DNA of 64,000 nt from assembly GCF_001562115.1 (NCBI RefSeq), contig NZ_CP013926.1, positions 4,340,001 through 4,404,000 on the forward strand. Direction: 5' to 3'. A model generated the notes under the pieces. That model did not search any database. It was given only the letters and a program-made list of their open reading frames with translations, and had not been told where the DNA came from. Positions 53,183-61,682 of this stretch are shown one piece after another. Numbering within the stretch: position 1 is the stretch's first letter; each line of letters begins with the position of its first letter. Made by a program: the position numbers and the translations under genes. The DNA comes from Alteromonas stellipolaris. Its GTDB lineage: Bacteria; Pseudomonadota; Gammaproteobacteria; Enterobacterales; Alteromonadaceae.

Positions 53183-53629
53183 ATGTTTAAAAAACTAACG
53201 CTTGCTGCACTTCTTACGACTACTGCCATTGCTGGAAACGTATCGGCTGACGACAACATCAACCCGTGGAAACACTGTGGTATTGGCGCGGCTATTTTTG
53301 ATGACAATGGCACAGCTGCTGCCATTTCAAACATCATTTGGGATTTAGGTACGACTGCGGTTTCTTCAAAAGTATCATCTGCTGATTCTTGTGAAGGTAA
53401 AATGGCTACTGCGGCGGTATTCATTCAAAATAACTTTAACAACGTTATTGAAGAAACTAGCCAAGGTTCTGGCGCGCATCTAACGGCAATGCTTGATATT
53501 TTAGACGTAAACGAAGCGGCACGTGCTGATGTTGTTACTGCTGTTCGTGCTGAAATGGCGCTATCAGTTGCAGCAAATGAAGCAACTAGCCCAGAAGCTT
53601 TCTACAACGCAGTTGTAGCAAACATCTAA
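53183..53629 (+). CDS. DUF3015 periplasmic protein
   Basis: 148 residues with a signal peptide ending near NVSADD. The mature start NPWKHCGIGAAIFDDNGTAA with its Cys, and a second Cys at SADSCEGK, are the DUF3015 pattern. Start ATG 53183 follows AGAGGA. It is paired with the DUF4105 gene, an arrangement common in gammaproteobacteria. Role unknown. Confidence 0.8.
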   Translation: MFKKLTLAALLTTTAIAGNVSADDNINPWKHCGIGAAIFDDNGTAAAISNIIWDLGTTAVSSKVSSADSCEGKMATAAVFIQNNFNNVIEETSQGSGAHLTAMLDILDVNEAARADVVTAVRAEMALSVAANEATSPEAFYNAVVANI

Positions 53630-53636
53630 TTGAATG

Positions 53637-53675
53637 GGCAGTGGCTAAATTGCCGCTTGCGGGAATTCCACTGCC
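53637..53675 (+). terminator. Possible terminator after DUF3015 gene
   Basis: GGCAGTGG and CCACTGCC form an 8-base-pair stem with a structured loop, 7 bases after the stop. The T-run is poor, so this is a weak call. Confidence 0.4.
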
Positions 53676-53722
53676 TTATGTCGTTGTACTATTTCATTAA
53701 GCTAAGCACAGATCTAAGCTTC

Positions 53723-54823
53723 TTATTTTACTTCTTTAGCAATGGTCATAATACTTTGCCCTTGTTTGACTGAAGGCCCTGATAACCCATATAGCGCAAA
53801 GCCGCTTTCAGGTGCAATCACGGTTTCAACCGTATTGCCGAAATAGTCTTTTACTACCCCTAACGTATCGCCCTTTTTCAGAAATTGCCCAGTGGTAATT
53901 TCAGGAAACCATAAACCCGAAAAGTTAACCGGCACCGAAAAAGTCCCTTCAAAGTAGCGACTGACAGACGCGCTCTGCGAGGTAAGCGCAGCTTTACTGT
54001 TGTTAATAGTTGAAGGTGAAGTAATTCCCAAAATACGAGTGGCTTCTTCAAGCCCTTTTACCATCGCATTTACGTGTTCTTCTTTTTTCGAACCGTTTTC
54101 ACCAATTTCGACCAAAATGGTTGGGGCACCATGAGCTACCGCTTGGCGATTTAGCGAACGGCGGGTATCTACTTGTTTTTGTGTATTCATTTTGTAAGTC
54201 ACGATATTTGGGAAGTTAAACCCTTCTGCTACTAACATGGCTTGGTTGTAATTACTTGAAAGCGGCCCACCATACACCCCCACAAAACCAGCCAGCCATT
54301 CAGCTCCATCACCACTATGAAGGTCGATAACAAAGTCGGCTTTTGCAATAACGTGGTTCGATAGATTCCATGCTATTTGCTCAGTCTGCGTTCCATCTTC
54401 CTTGCCAGGAAAACTTCTATTAAGGTTTTTCCTATCATGAGGGTTTACGTAAATACTTTTTTCTTCAAACGCAGGAATGTGCGCCACACGCACCGCAATA
54501 ATAGTGCCGGTTAATGTACTAGGGTCGATATTCGCCAGCCATTTTTCAGTGGCTAAAATTGAATTATATTCATAGCCATGAACGCCAGCGATGGTCGCAA
54601 GTACAGGTCCTGATTTAACCCCATTAATAACGGTTACAGGAATAAAGGTTTCTAGTTCTGCGCTGTTATTTCCACCAGCACCCACAGGAATGATTATGTC
54701 TTCTCGGCTACCTTCGGCTACTAAAGTGCCTGCAACGTCTATGTCTTTTGCGCTTGCCCCGTGACCAGCTAATAAAATGCAAATGGAGACAATACTGACC
54801 CAAGGATACGTTTTAAAATTCAT
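53723..54823 (-). CDS. Succinylglutamate desuccinylase/aspartoacylase-family hydrolase, secreted
   Basis: 366 residues with a signal peptide (to about residue 25, HGASA). The zinc site of the M14/AstE-AspA group is visible as GVHGYEY (His and Glu) and FVIDLHSGDG (second His); ILVEIGENG provides the late Glu. The C-terminal domain (KGDTLGVVKDYFGNT) is a lipoyl-like beta fold common in this family. It should cleave an amide or acyl-amino acid outside the cytoplasm. Substrate unknown; not linked with neighbours. Confidence 0.8.
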   Translation of the reverse strand: MNFKTYPWVSIVSICILLAGHGASAKDIDVAGTLVAEGSREDIIIPVGAGGNNSAELETFIPVTVINGVKSGPVLATIAGVHGYEYNSILATEKWLANIDPSTLTGTIIAVRVAHIPAFEEKSIYVNPHDRKNLNRSFPGKEDGTQTEQIAWNLSNHVIAKADFVIDLHSGDGAEWLAGFVGVYGGPLSSNYNQAMLVAEGFNFPNIVTYKMNTQKQVDTRRSLNRQAVAHGAPTILVEIGENGSKKEEHVNAMVKGLEEATRILGITSPSTINNSKAALTSQSASVSRYFEGTFSVPVNFSGLWFPEITTGQFLKKGDTLGVVKDYFGNTVETVIAPESGFALYGLSGPSVKQGQSIMTIAKEVK

Positions 54824-55153
54824 ATTTTTACCTAGCTTTTAATATAAAACGGATTGTTTTTGTAACGCTATAACATTGCTATTTAATCAATTATACACTG
54901 CCCTGTGCTGGCTTAAATGACTAATTTACTAAGGGGTAATTGCGTAAGTGAAAACAACTTATGGGATGAATGTGTTTTTGTATTTTGCGTTCTGACAGCG
55001 CGTAGCTTTGACTTGCGTTGCTTTGGTTTACGGAGCTTTGGTCTATGGAGCGATGGCTTCTATTGAGAGGGAATAACTTGAAAGGCAATAAAGTATAGTT
55101 TTGGTACGCGTTTGATTTTTAAGCTAAAGCGAGGAGCTCACAAAAGTACGAGA
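54824..55153. other. Intergenic region without recognisable gene
   Basis: About 330 bases. It holds the hydrolase promoter and a stretch (54995-55060) of loosely repeated GCTTTGG / GAGC units with no coding frame. Nothing firm. Confidence 0.4.
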
Positions 55154-55189
55154 TAGTTGCGCCTTAATATTCTCAACAAGGCGCAACTA
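55154..55189 (-). terminator. Terminator-like hairpin after efpL
   Basis: TAGTTGCGCCTT and AAGGCGCAACTA form a perfect 12-base-pair stem with a 12-base loop, 13 bases past the efpL stop on the minus strand. The following sequence is only weakly T-rich. Confidence 0.6.
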
Positions 55190-55201
55190 ATAATCGTGAA
55201 C

Positions 55202-55768
55202 TTACGCGCGACTTTGGAATTTACGCTCTTCGGTATTTACCTTTATCCACTCACCAGTACTGATGTACTCAGGCACTTGAACCACTAGGCCAGTCGATAA
55301 AGTAGCAGGCTTGGTACGCGAAGTTGCAGAGGCACCTTTAATTGAAGGATCGGTTTCAGTCACTTCAAGCTCTACACTCATCGGTAAATCTAGCGCCACT
55401 GGCACGTCGCTTACAATTAACACCTGAATAGACTCGGTCTTTTCATTAATAAACAAAGCTTCATCAGCAATGCTTTCTTTGTTTAAATGGTACGGCGTGT
55501 AATCTTCGTTATCGAGGAATACATACTCGTCGCCATCAATGTAAGAAAACATCACAGGGCGACGAACCAAATCAGCCATTTCTAGCATGTCTGAATCTTT
55601 AAATGTTTCATCAAACTTAGCGCCGCTAACCACGTCGTACATACGCATGCGATAAATACTACCACCCGCACGGCCCTGAGGTACTGAACGTTCGATATCT
55701 CTAACAATACATGTTTTTCCACCATAAACGATGGTGTGATTCTTTTTAATTTCACTTGCCTTTGGCAT
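55202..55768 (-). CDS. efpL: Elongation factor P-like protein EfpL (YeiP)
   Basis: Translation factor of 188 residues with the three EF-P domains. The tip loop SVPQGRAGG carries Arg33, the residue that takes the place of the modified Lys of EF-P in Efp[17 protein letters not shown] and the end [24 protein letters not shown] are diagnostic. It should relieve ribosome stalling at proline-rich and similar motifs. A lone gene. Confidence 0.93.
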   Translation of the reverse strand: MPKASEIKKNHTIVYGGKTCIVRDIERSVPQGRAGGSIYRMRMYDVVSGAKFDETFKDSDMLEMADLVRRPVMFSYIDGDEYVFLDNEDYTPYHLNKESIADEALFINEKTESIQVLIVSDVPVALDLPMSVELEVTETDPSIKGASATSRTKPATLSTGLVVQVPEYISTGEWIKVNTEERKFQSRA

Positions 55769-55867
55769 GGTCTTACCCTGTTATTAATGGCCTTTAACGA
55801 TTGGCAGGCCATGTTAAATTATCGCCCTATCTTCCGGTAATTGAGTGTTATAGTCAAAGCTATAAGC

Positions 55868-56263
55868 TTAGCTCAACCCTAGTTCTTTCTGTTTTTTCTT
55901 AGTTAGGCCTAGCGATACTATTTTGTAAGACTCGTGTAAGTAGTAGCTAAGCTCTTCGTCGAGATCTTCTGTACTTTGTTTACCGGCCATTTTAGTTTGC
56001 GCTTCAGCGCCACCAAATTGCTGGATCCATTTCATGCCCCGAGACGCAAAATAAGGCGCGGGGCGATACCCGGGTTTCTCACTCAAAAAGTGGTAGTTAA
56101 GATCTGAGGTTTTAAAGATATACGCGGGCTCACCAGTCTTACTCAAGCCACCTATGGCAAATACTTTACCCCCCACCTTCCACACATGGGAGTTATTCCA
56201 TTGCATTACATAAGTTGTAGCCTTTAAGCCACCACAAAAATGATTAAACACATCGTAGGTCAT
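55868..56263 (-). CDS. MmcQ/YjbR-family protein
   Basis: 131 residues with the YjbR pattern: FNHFCGGLKATTYVMQWNNS, WKVGGKVFAIGG, LSEKPGYRPAPYFASRGMKWIQ. Members have a double-wing fold and are described as putative DNA-binding proteins; role unclear. It overlaps the P-loop gene by 4 bases (56260-56263), so the two form an operon. Confidence 0.85.
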   Translation of the reverse strand: MTYDVFNHFCGGLKATTYVMQWNNSHVWKVGGKVFAIGGLSKTGEPAYIFKTSDLNYHFLSEKPGYRPAPYFASRGMKWIQQFGGAEAQTKMAGKQSTEDLDEELSYYLHESYKIVSLGLTKKKQKELGLS

Positions 56264-56766
56264 GGTGCTTCGCTGTGGTTGTTTGAGGTGTACATGGTTT
56301 TGGCTCCCCCAAAACTATCGTACAGGGCTTGATGACTTTGCTTGGAAAAGGTATCCGTTCTATTTTCATATTCCTTTATCCAGTCTATCAACATGTCTAA
56401 ATTCGCATCTTGCGCTTGCTTAGATTCATATTTATGAGGCTCCCAAGGGCGCGCCTTAGCGTTTTCAACACAAAGCTTCATGGGTAGATTTAAGAATATA
56501 AGTTCATCGGCACGAGGCAGTACTTCAGCGAGTAAATCGGAATAACACCCTTCAATAACCCACGATGTATTGTCAGTTAAAAAACGTTCAATAAGCACTG
56601 TCGATTCGCTGATAGGCATACGACTAGGTGGGCTTGTGATCGAATTTGAGGGCGCCCAGGCCACCGAGTCTAAATCTAAATGCGCGATGTGGTGAACCTT
56701 TACCAAGTTCTTGGCCAAGGTCGACTTTCCTGAACCTGAATTACCGAACACGACTATTTTTGTCAT
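56260..56766 (-). CDS. Small P-loop kinase-like protein
   Basis: 168 residues. Walker A GNSGSGKST at residues 8-16, then a HLDLDSVAW segment and an LPRADELIFLNLPMKLC strand, as in adenylate-kinase/FlaR-like NTPases of the Topology modulation group. Probably a nucleotide or small-molecule kinase; substrate unknown. Co-transcribed with the YjbR-type gene. Confidence 0.75.
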   Translation of the reverse strand: MTKIVVFGNSGSGKSTLAKNLVKVHHIAHLDLDSVAWAPSNSITSPPSRMPISESTVLIERFLTDNTSWVIEGCYSDLLAEVLPRADELIFLNLPMKLCVENAKARPWEPHKYESKQAQDANLDMLIDWIKEYENRTDTFSKQSHQALYDSFGGAKTMYTSNNHSEAP

Positions 56767-56790
56767 AAGAATCCTTGTTGTGACTTTACG

Positions 56791-57201
56791 CTAGCTTTGT
56801 GCAACCACAGTTTCAGCAACGAACAAGCCCCACATTGCCAAAACAGCCAAGAAATTAAGCATGAAAACAATGCCTCGTAATTTTATGTTCGACGTCATTA
56901 TTTGCACCATGCTATGTACTATTCGCCCTACAACAAAGACCCAAGCAAGAGCTATATAAATAGGCTGTAACTCAAGCCCTTTAACTATTAATACAACGCA
57001 AATGACATGAAAAAATAGCGACCACTCGAATTGGTTACTTAAATTAGCGCTGGTTTTAGATTGAATAGCATCGAATGGATTGGAGCCATCGTCATTGCGG
57101 CCTATCCCCCACACCTTCGGCGCTCTCACGAAAGTTAAAAGCATATACAGAAAGGTACACAATAAAACGTGGGCAAACATAGGTACTACTAGGTTATCCA
57201 T
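56791..57201 (-). CDS. MAPEG-family membrane protein
   Basis: 136 residues with four hydrophobic segments. The NLSNQFEWSLFFHV stretch holds the NQFE signature, and ALAWVFVVGRIVHSMVQI the Arg-containing helix of MAPEG proteins (microsomal glutathione transferase relatives). Starts upstream of the P-loop gene on the same strand. Function in bacteria mostly unknown. Confidence 0.8.
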   Translation of the reverse strand: MDNLVVPMFAHVLLCTFLYMLLTFVRAPKVWGIGRNDDGSNPFDAIQSKTSANLSNQFEWSLFFHVICVVLIVKGLELQPIYIALAWVFVVGRIVHSMVQIMTSNIKLRGIVFMLNFLAVLAMWGLFVAETVVAQS

Positions 57202-57673
57202 TAGCTAATACTCTCGTTATTTTTTTCGCTCTTTTCGCCACGCCATGAAAATACGCAGGGCCACCAGGCATTGATGGTTATCTTGAAGTTGCGCTGAATA
57301 ATTCTACATCTACAACTCAATAACACTAACATACACAGCAGCCCGTTTGCTGTCACCATCCCCAATGACAAAATCACTTTTACCATCTTGTTTTATACCA
57401 CCCATGGCGTTTTGTTTAGCACCAGCTAAAGGTATACGTTGATACACACTGTCCCAGCGTGTGACGCTTTGACGGTTCACACCGCAAAGTAAAGTTTCCG
57501 AGTGAGAGTGAAGAATATGCTTCATGACCCTCTGCCGCAGGGATGCGGCAGCGGAGCATGCGCTTAAACAAAATTCCTGAGGGCGGGTGAAGAGCCTGCT
57601 TCATGACCCTCACTAACCAGTGTAGTAAAACAAAGTCGTTGACTTTTTATTCGGCAAATTAAATACTGCGGGT
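57202..57673. other. Intergenic region with short repeats, no convincing gene
   Basis: About 470 bases. Short open frames occur here but overlap each other and lack ribosome binding sites or family features. It contains a direct repeat flanking a hairpin (57508-57611). Confidence 0.45.
57508..57611. repeat. Imperfect direct repeat flanking a hairpin
   Basis: A 25-base unit GTGAAGA..TGCTTCATGACCCTC occurs at 57508-57532 and 57587-57611 with 3 mismatches, 79 bases apart. Just after the first copy, CTGCCGCA-GGGA-TGCGGCAG (57532-57551) forms a perfect hairpin. It may be a small dispersed element; copy number in the genome is unknown. Confidence 0.5.
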
Positions 57674-57775
57674 ATGACATTACGCACATTGCAGTTTTTT
57701 GCACCGCGCCAAGGTTTGGCGTTAAACACTATTATTCTCCTCGCTATTATTATTAATAATTGGCGGGAAAGTTAG
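57674..57775 (+). CDS. Branched-chain amino-acid leader peptide (ilv type), orphan
   Basis: A 33-codon frame from ATG 57674 to TAG 57773. It starts MTLRTLQFFAPRQGLA, then has NTIILLAIIINNW and ends RES. Five Ile and two CTC Leu codons lie close together (57731-57754), like control codons of ilv/leu attenuators. A hairpin inside it (CGCCAA / TTGGCG, 57707-57721) and a terminator downstream complete the attenuator pattern. No ilv gene follows; the next gene is a SnoaL-like protein. Confidence 0.75.
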   Translation: MTLRTLQFFAPRQGLALNTIILLAIIINNWRES

Positions 57776-57822
57776 TGCGTACGTAAAACATCACTAAAAC
57801 CCGCCGCCAAGGCGGGTTTTTC
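57762..57822 (+). promoter_or_regulatory. Transcription attenuator (antiterminator / terminator)
   Basis: The terminator is AAACCCGCC-GCCAA-GGCGGGTTT (arms at 57796-57805 and 57811-57820) followed by Ts. The last leader codons carry GGCGGG (57762-57767), able to pair with the left terminator arm CCCGCC (57800-57805) and form an exclusive antiterminator. Ribosome stalling on the Ile/Leu codons just upstream would favour antitermination. This is the classic logic of branched-chain amino-acid operons. Confidence 0.75.
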
Positions 57823-57863
57823 TTAAGTCTGTCTTCGCGGTAAAAACAAACGAGACGACAGCC

Positions 57864-58253
57864 ATGAACAACATCACACAGTTATTAGCCCGTTTGCACA
57901 ACGCGGTAAACGATAACGATCCTGATTCGGTTAGCGCATGCTATGGCGATAACGCCAAGGTAATATCAACACCATTAAAGGGCACAGCCCAGCACGATTG
58001 TGTTAGCGCACTACAAACCTTCCAACACAAATATATGCCAGAGCATATCGTTACCACCGGCGATGAAATTGTGATTGAAGCGGGCGATGTGGCGTTAGTC
58101 ATCGCTAAGCTTTACTTAGTGCCAAAAGCCGCTCCTCATGCATTACCTTGTGACGGAAAGCGAGCCGTCTATGTGATGCAGCGAAACGACAGCGGTGAAT
58201 GGCGATGCATTATCGATAACTTCTTTGGTACAGACTTACTCGACTTTGCCTAA
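57864..58253 (+). CDS. SnoaL-like / NTF2-fold small protein
   Basis: 129 residues, cytoplasmic. N-terminal helix ITQLLARLHNAVNDNDPDSVSACYGDNAKV, then a cone-shaped alpha/beta fold ending YVMQRNDSGEWRCIIDNFFGTDLL, the DUF4440/SnoaL-like pattern. Such proteins are often ketosteroid-isomerase-like enzymes or binding proteins. Placed directly behind an ilv-type attenuator, 42 bases past the terminator, so it might be read through it. Confidence 0.7.
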   Translation: MNNITQLLARLHNAVNDNDPDSVSACYGDNAKVISTPLKGTAQHDCVSALQTFQHKYMPEHIVTTGDEIVIEAGDVALVIAKLYLVPKAAPHALPCDGKRAVYVMQRNDSGEWRCIIDNFFGTDLLDFA

Positions 58254-58436
58254 GGTGTTTAGCGCTTAGCCTCATATACCATGTTGTAAAATATGGCGAA
58301 TTTTGTCAGCAATACGACAAAACGATGCTCGGGCAGGTTACCTTTATTTTGAAGCCGGAAGGTTTTGTGTCAAAGTAACGCATCAAAATTTTCATTGGCG
58401 AATACAGACTGTTAACGCTAAGCAAGGACTATAAAC

Positions 58437-59264
58437 ATGTTTACCACTGCTTCTACTTCTCTTAAGACCGCACTGCGACCTATTGCCGTGTCTTGTTTGG
58501 CGCTAAGTGCGCTATCGGCATGTGTCACCACAAAACAGGCTGATACCGCCGCGGCCGCCGCACCAGAAGCGTCGTTTTCTCTATCAAACTCAGTGAAATA
58601 CCAACGTCAGAGCAAAGAGTATCCTCTTCTTAGCGCCTATGTTTATAAACAGGCTACTGCCGCACTGCCTGCGACCTTTGAAAATCAGCAAACGCCGGCC
58701 GTAATTGTGCTAGATGTAGATGAAACCGTGCTTGATAACAGCCTTTATCAAGAAGAGCGTGAGTCAAAAGGCTTGGGTTATTCAAGCGAAAGCTGGAATG
58801 CATGGATAAAAAGAGAAGAAGCCACTTTGGTTCCCGGTGTAGATAAGTTTCTAGCAACGGTGATTGAAAGAGGTGGAAAGATTGCACTTATTACTAACCG
58901 CGATAAAACCTTAGACAGCCACACGTGGAACAACCTATTGGCTGTAGGCTTACCGCTTACACCGAGCAACACCTGTATTATGGGCAGACTACCTGCAGAC
59001 AAAGATGCCGTTGATCATAAGTACATTGTGAACGATAAAGACCGTCGTCGTAATGCCGTAAAACAAGGCTCGCCAGCTTGCTCAATAACTAATGACACTG
59101 CAATTAAAGGCTGGAACAAACCACATAATATTATTATGCAAATTGGCGATAACATTGAAGATTTTCAAGGCGTAACGCAAGAAGATGCTTATCTTCCAGC
59201 AATACTGCCTGAAGTCGGTACTAGCTTGTTTATTTTACCTAACCCTATGTATGGTTCTTGGTAA
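58437..59264 (+). CDS. 5'-nucleotidase/acid phosphatase, lipoprotein e(P4) family
   Basis: HAD-superfamily class III phosphatase of 275 residues. Lipobox LSAC at Cys29, so an outer-membrane or periplasmic lipoprotein. Motif I DVDETVLDN has Asp93 as nucleophile and Asp95; KIALITNRD is motif II and IGDNIEDFQG is motif IV. Relatives remove phosphate from nucleotides such as NMN or AMP for uptake. Ends before a terminator; not linked to its neighbours. Confidence 0.9.
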   Translation: MFTTASTSLKTALRPIAVSCLALSALSACVTTKQADTAAAAAPEASFSLSNSVKYQRQSKEYPLLSAYVYKQATAALPATFENQQTPAVIVLDVDETVLDNSLYQEERESKGLGYSSESWNAWIKREEATLVPGVDKFLATVIERGGKIALITNRDKTLDSHTWNNLLAVGLPLTPSNTCIMGRLPADKDAVDHKYIVNDKDRRRNAVKQGSPACSITNDTAIKGWNKPHNIIMQIGDNIEDFQGVTQEDAYLPAILPEVGTSLFILPNPMYGSW

Positions 59265-59276
59265 CTCGCGTTTTGT

Positions 59277-59311
59277 CACTGCTACCGCATTCCGGCTGTA
59301 GCAGTGCTTTT
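59277..59311. terminator. Rho-independent terminator after the e(P4) gene
   Basis: CACTGCTAC and GTAGCAGTG form a 9-base-pair stem with a 12-base loop, followed by CTTTTCC. It lies between convergent genes. Confidence 0.75.
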
Positions 59312-59318
59312 CCACTCC

Positions 59319-60797
59319 TTAATAAAAATACCTAAACGCAAAATAGACGTTACTGGCGTCTTCGAATTGCGCAAAGAAAGTATGCGGTTCATCACCACTA
59401 AATAGGTTTACTCCGCCTCGAACCTGCCACTTATCAGTAGGTGAATAACTTGCGCTAGCTTTCAAGTAACCATCGCTGTCGGTGGGGGAGTAAAACAAAA
59501 AGCTATTAAGGGTAAGGGTTTGTCGCCACGCCTGCCATGTAAGGCGAGTAGTTACCCAATGGCGATACGCTTCTTGCTCAAATTCTGGGTAGGCTGAATG
59601 GGTCAATAACGCATCATGATGTTGAATGGCTTCGGTATACCACTGCACACCGCCGGTTACGTTCACCATCACTTCTTGGCTGTACCCAAGTAAGAAGCGG
59701 CTCTGCGAATTACTCACTGATGGTGACGTACCTTCGCTGTCTTCCACACTCCGGTAATATGCATACTCTGCATTTGCAATCCCTTTGCCCAAGGGCATAA
59801 CTACGCTGGCGCCAATGGCATTTAAGCGGCTATAGCGCGGCGCACCCAATTCATCAACGGCCGTGGGTTGCTTGGTATAGCCTCGATAGCCATATAACGC
59901 AGCCTCAACACTCCCAAACGAACTGCTAAACGTGCGATGCGCCCGCAACGCCACTTCACTACCGCTTGGCGTATTAGCATGAGTTACTGAATACGCTGGC
60001 GCTACATTTCCATTTACTTCGGGGCTAAAAAAAGAAAACACCTCTCCTGTAATACCAATATCGGGTTCAAAGTCAGGCGTCACCACAACATCTATATTTA
60101 AGGCCTCCCAATAACCCGATAACTTAATAGAGGCACTGGGCGCTTTTAAATACTCATCATCACGGCCTGAGAAAAATGACTGATAATCTTTTGGGAAAAG
60201 GTCGTTAAGAAACACATAGTCGCCTGTTCCCCAAGTAAGTACTTGCTGCCCGACTTTTAAGTCAAAAGCATTGCCCCATTGGCCCAAAGCAGCTAGGTTG
60301 CCTTGCCATGCTAGCTCACGTATCTGAAATTCTCGTTGATGTTTAACACCGTCATACCACGCATCGCCACGAAAACTGAGTTTCGATGCTGCTAGCGTAT
60401 AATCGGCGCGCAGTTGCACTCTTGCATCTCGTAAGGTGCTGCTAGAAGCAATGGTAGTATCATTCGCCACTCGGTTTCCTGCCGCTAGCTCGACAAATCC
60501 ACTAAAGGTATAAGCGGTGGCGTTATTGTCCTGCTCGCCCCAGTCTTCGTTGTCCCAATTATCGTCACTCCAGCTGTCATCGTCCCAGCCTTCATTTTCC
60601 AAATTATCGTCGCTCCAACCTTCGTCTTCCCAATCGTCCTCGCTAATAGCCTCTGGGTTATCAACTTGTTCAGTTTTGACGGGTACGTCTTTCGCAATTT
60701 CATTCTTGAGTTCTTGTGAATACACTGGAAGTGAAACACTTGTTTCCAACAACGCTGCTGCCAGTAGCGCTAGTCCACGTAATTTCTTTCCCCGCAT
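59319..60797 (-). CDS. Outer-membrane beta-barrel with acidic Trp repeats, RND-associated
   Basis: Start at ATG 60797 with GGAG upstream. Signal peptide to about residue 28 (PVYSQE). Residues ~55-95 are a low-complexity acidic tract of near-repeats DDxW and NEDW/NEGW types. From about residue 97 (YTFSGFVELAAGNRV) to the last residue the protein is beta-barrel-like, ending in an aromatic FRYFY. Members near RND/LolA-like genes are annotated as DUF1302/alginate-export-like porins. Forms an operon with the LolA-like gene 5 bases upstream and the RND gene. Confidence 0.65.
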   Translation of the reverse strand: MRGKKLRGLALLAAALLETSVSLPVYSQELKNEIAKDVPVKTEQVDNPEAISEDDWEDEGWSDDNLENEGWDDDSWSDDNWDNEDWGEQDNNATAYTFSGFVELAAGNRVANDTTIASSSTLRDARVQLRADYTLAASKLSFRGDAWYDGVKHQREFQIRELAWQGNLAALGQWGNAFDLKVGQQVLTWGTGDYVFLNDLFPKDYQSFFSGRDDEYLKAPSASIKLSGYWEALNIDVVVTPDFEPDIGITGEVFSFFSPEVNGNVAPAYSVTHANTPSGSEVALRAHRTFSSSFGSVEAALYGYRGYTKQPTAVDELGAPRYSRLNAIGASVVMPLGKGIANAEYAYYRSVEDSEGTSPSVSNSQSRFLLGYSQEVMVNVTGGVQWYTEAIQHHDALLTHSAYPEFEQEAYRHWVTTRLTWQAWRQTLTLNSFLFYSPTDSDGYLKASASYSPTDKWQVRGGVNLFSGDEPHTFFAQFEDASNVYFAFRYFY

Positions 60798-60802
60798 CAC
60801 AA

Positions 60803-61681
60803 TTACTCCACAAACTCTCGTGGTGGCACGCGTAAACTACGCTCACTAAATACGCTGTCTGGCAACGCAATATCGTATTGAATACCGCGAAATTCCAGTA
60901 GGGTATAGCCGCCTGATGCTAAATCAGACACCTTGCTTCGCACTACCGTCGGGTAGCCTTGAACTGTTTCTACTGACACGGCTTCGACTCGGCGGTAATT
61001 ATCATCCCCTTTGAAAAAGTTGATCAGCGTGGGCAAATAGGTTTGCTTATCTATCTCTACTATATAATGGGAAAACTCTACGCTACCTACATTTTTAGGC
61101 GTTGCGCGCAACACATAGTGAGTGTCGGTAGTGTTTTGCATTGTGAAGTTGTCTTCTGACACTGCCCGACCCGACACATCTTCATAGAAAAAATGAGAGC
61201 CGACAAACGAGGTGCGTTTATCACCCGCGGCTATTCGCTTCACCAAATCAAGGGCGGGTAAATACAACCAACGATCGTCATCAGTATTAATGTTGGTGCG
61301 CTTTTCAACTCTAAACACCGTACCTTTTACTTCGGTTGGACGGCTGAAAAACACCAGCATTTTTTGATCGCCCGTTTCAGTGCCTTCATTGTCTAGCACG
61401 TCTTTGCGCAGAATCGTGAATTGGCGCATTTGCTTGCGGCCCTGGCTGTCTACGATAATCATTCGAGCCATCGATTTACCGTCACCACCAGCGTAATAGG
61501 CGGCCTTTTCTGACTTTGCAATAATACTGGCGATATCCTCTTCAACGGCAGATGCACTAGCACTTCCAAAAATACCTAACACCATCATAGTAGCGGCGAG
61601 TATACGAACTGCCGTCTTGCTCGCCGTTATGTGAGAAGAAACATAACTAACTTTAGCGATTTGAAGCATTGAATTACGCAT
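60803..61681 (-). CDS. LolA-like outer-membrane lipoprotein-sorting protein
   Basis: 292 residues, start at ATG 61681 with AAAGGAG 6 bases upstream. The N-terminus is long, and a hydrophobic signal lies near residues 22-45 ending in SASASA. The core (QMRQFTILRK, KMLVFFSRPTEVKGTVFRVEK, DRWLYLPALDLVKRI, FVGSHFFYEDVSGR) is the DUF1329/LolA-fold pattern of proteins that partner MMPL-like RND pumps. It probably carries a lipid through the periplasm for the RND pump and the barrel. One base separates it from the RND stop. Confidence 0.8.
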   Translation of the reverse strand: MRNSMLQIAKVSYVSSHITASKTAVRILAATMMVLGIFGSASASAVEEDIASIIAKSEKAAYYAGGDGKSMARMIIVDSQGRKQMRQFTILRKDVLDNEGTETGDQKMLVFFSRPTEVKGTVFRVEKRTNINTDDDRWLYLPALDLVKRIAAGDKRTSFVGSHFFYEDVSGRAVSEDNFTMQNTTDTHYVLRATPKNVGSVEFSHYIVEIDKQTYLPTLINFFKGDDNYRRVEAVSVETVQGYPTVVRSKVSDLASGGYTLLEFRGIQYDIALPDSVFSERSLRVPPREFVE

Positions 61682-61682
61682 A

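Noticed and set aside
57201..57613. Three overlapping short minus-strand frames before the leader peptide
   Set aside because: They overlap each other and a repeat, have no good start signals and match no family I know.
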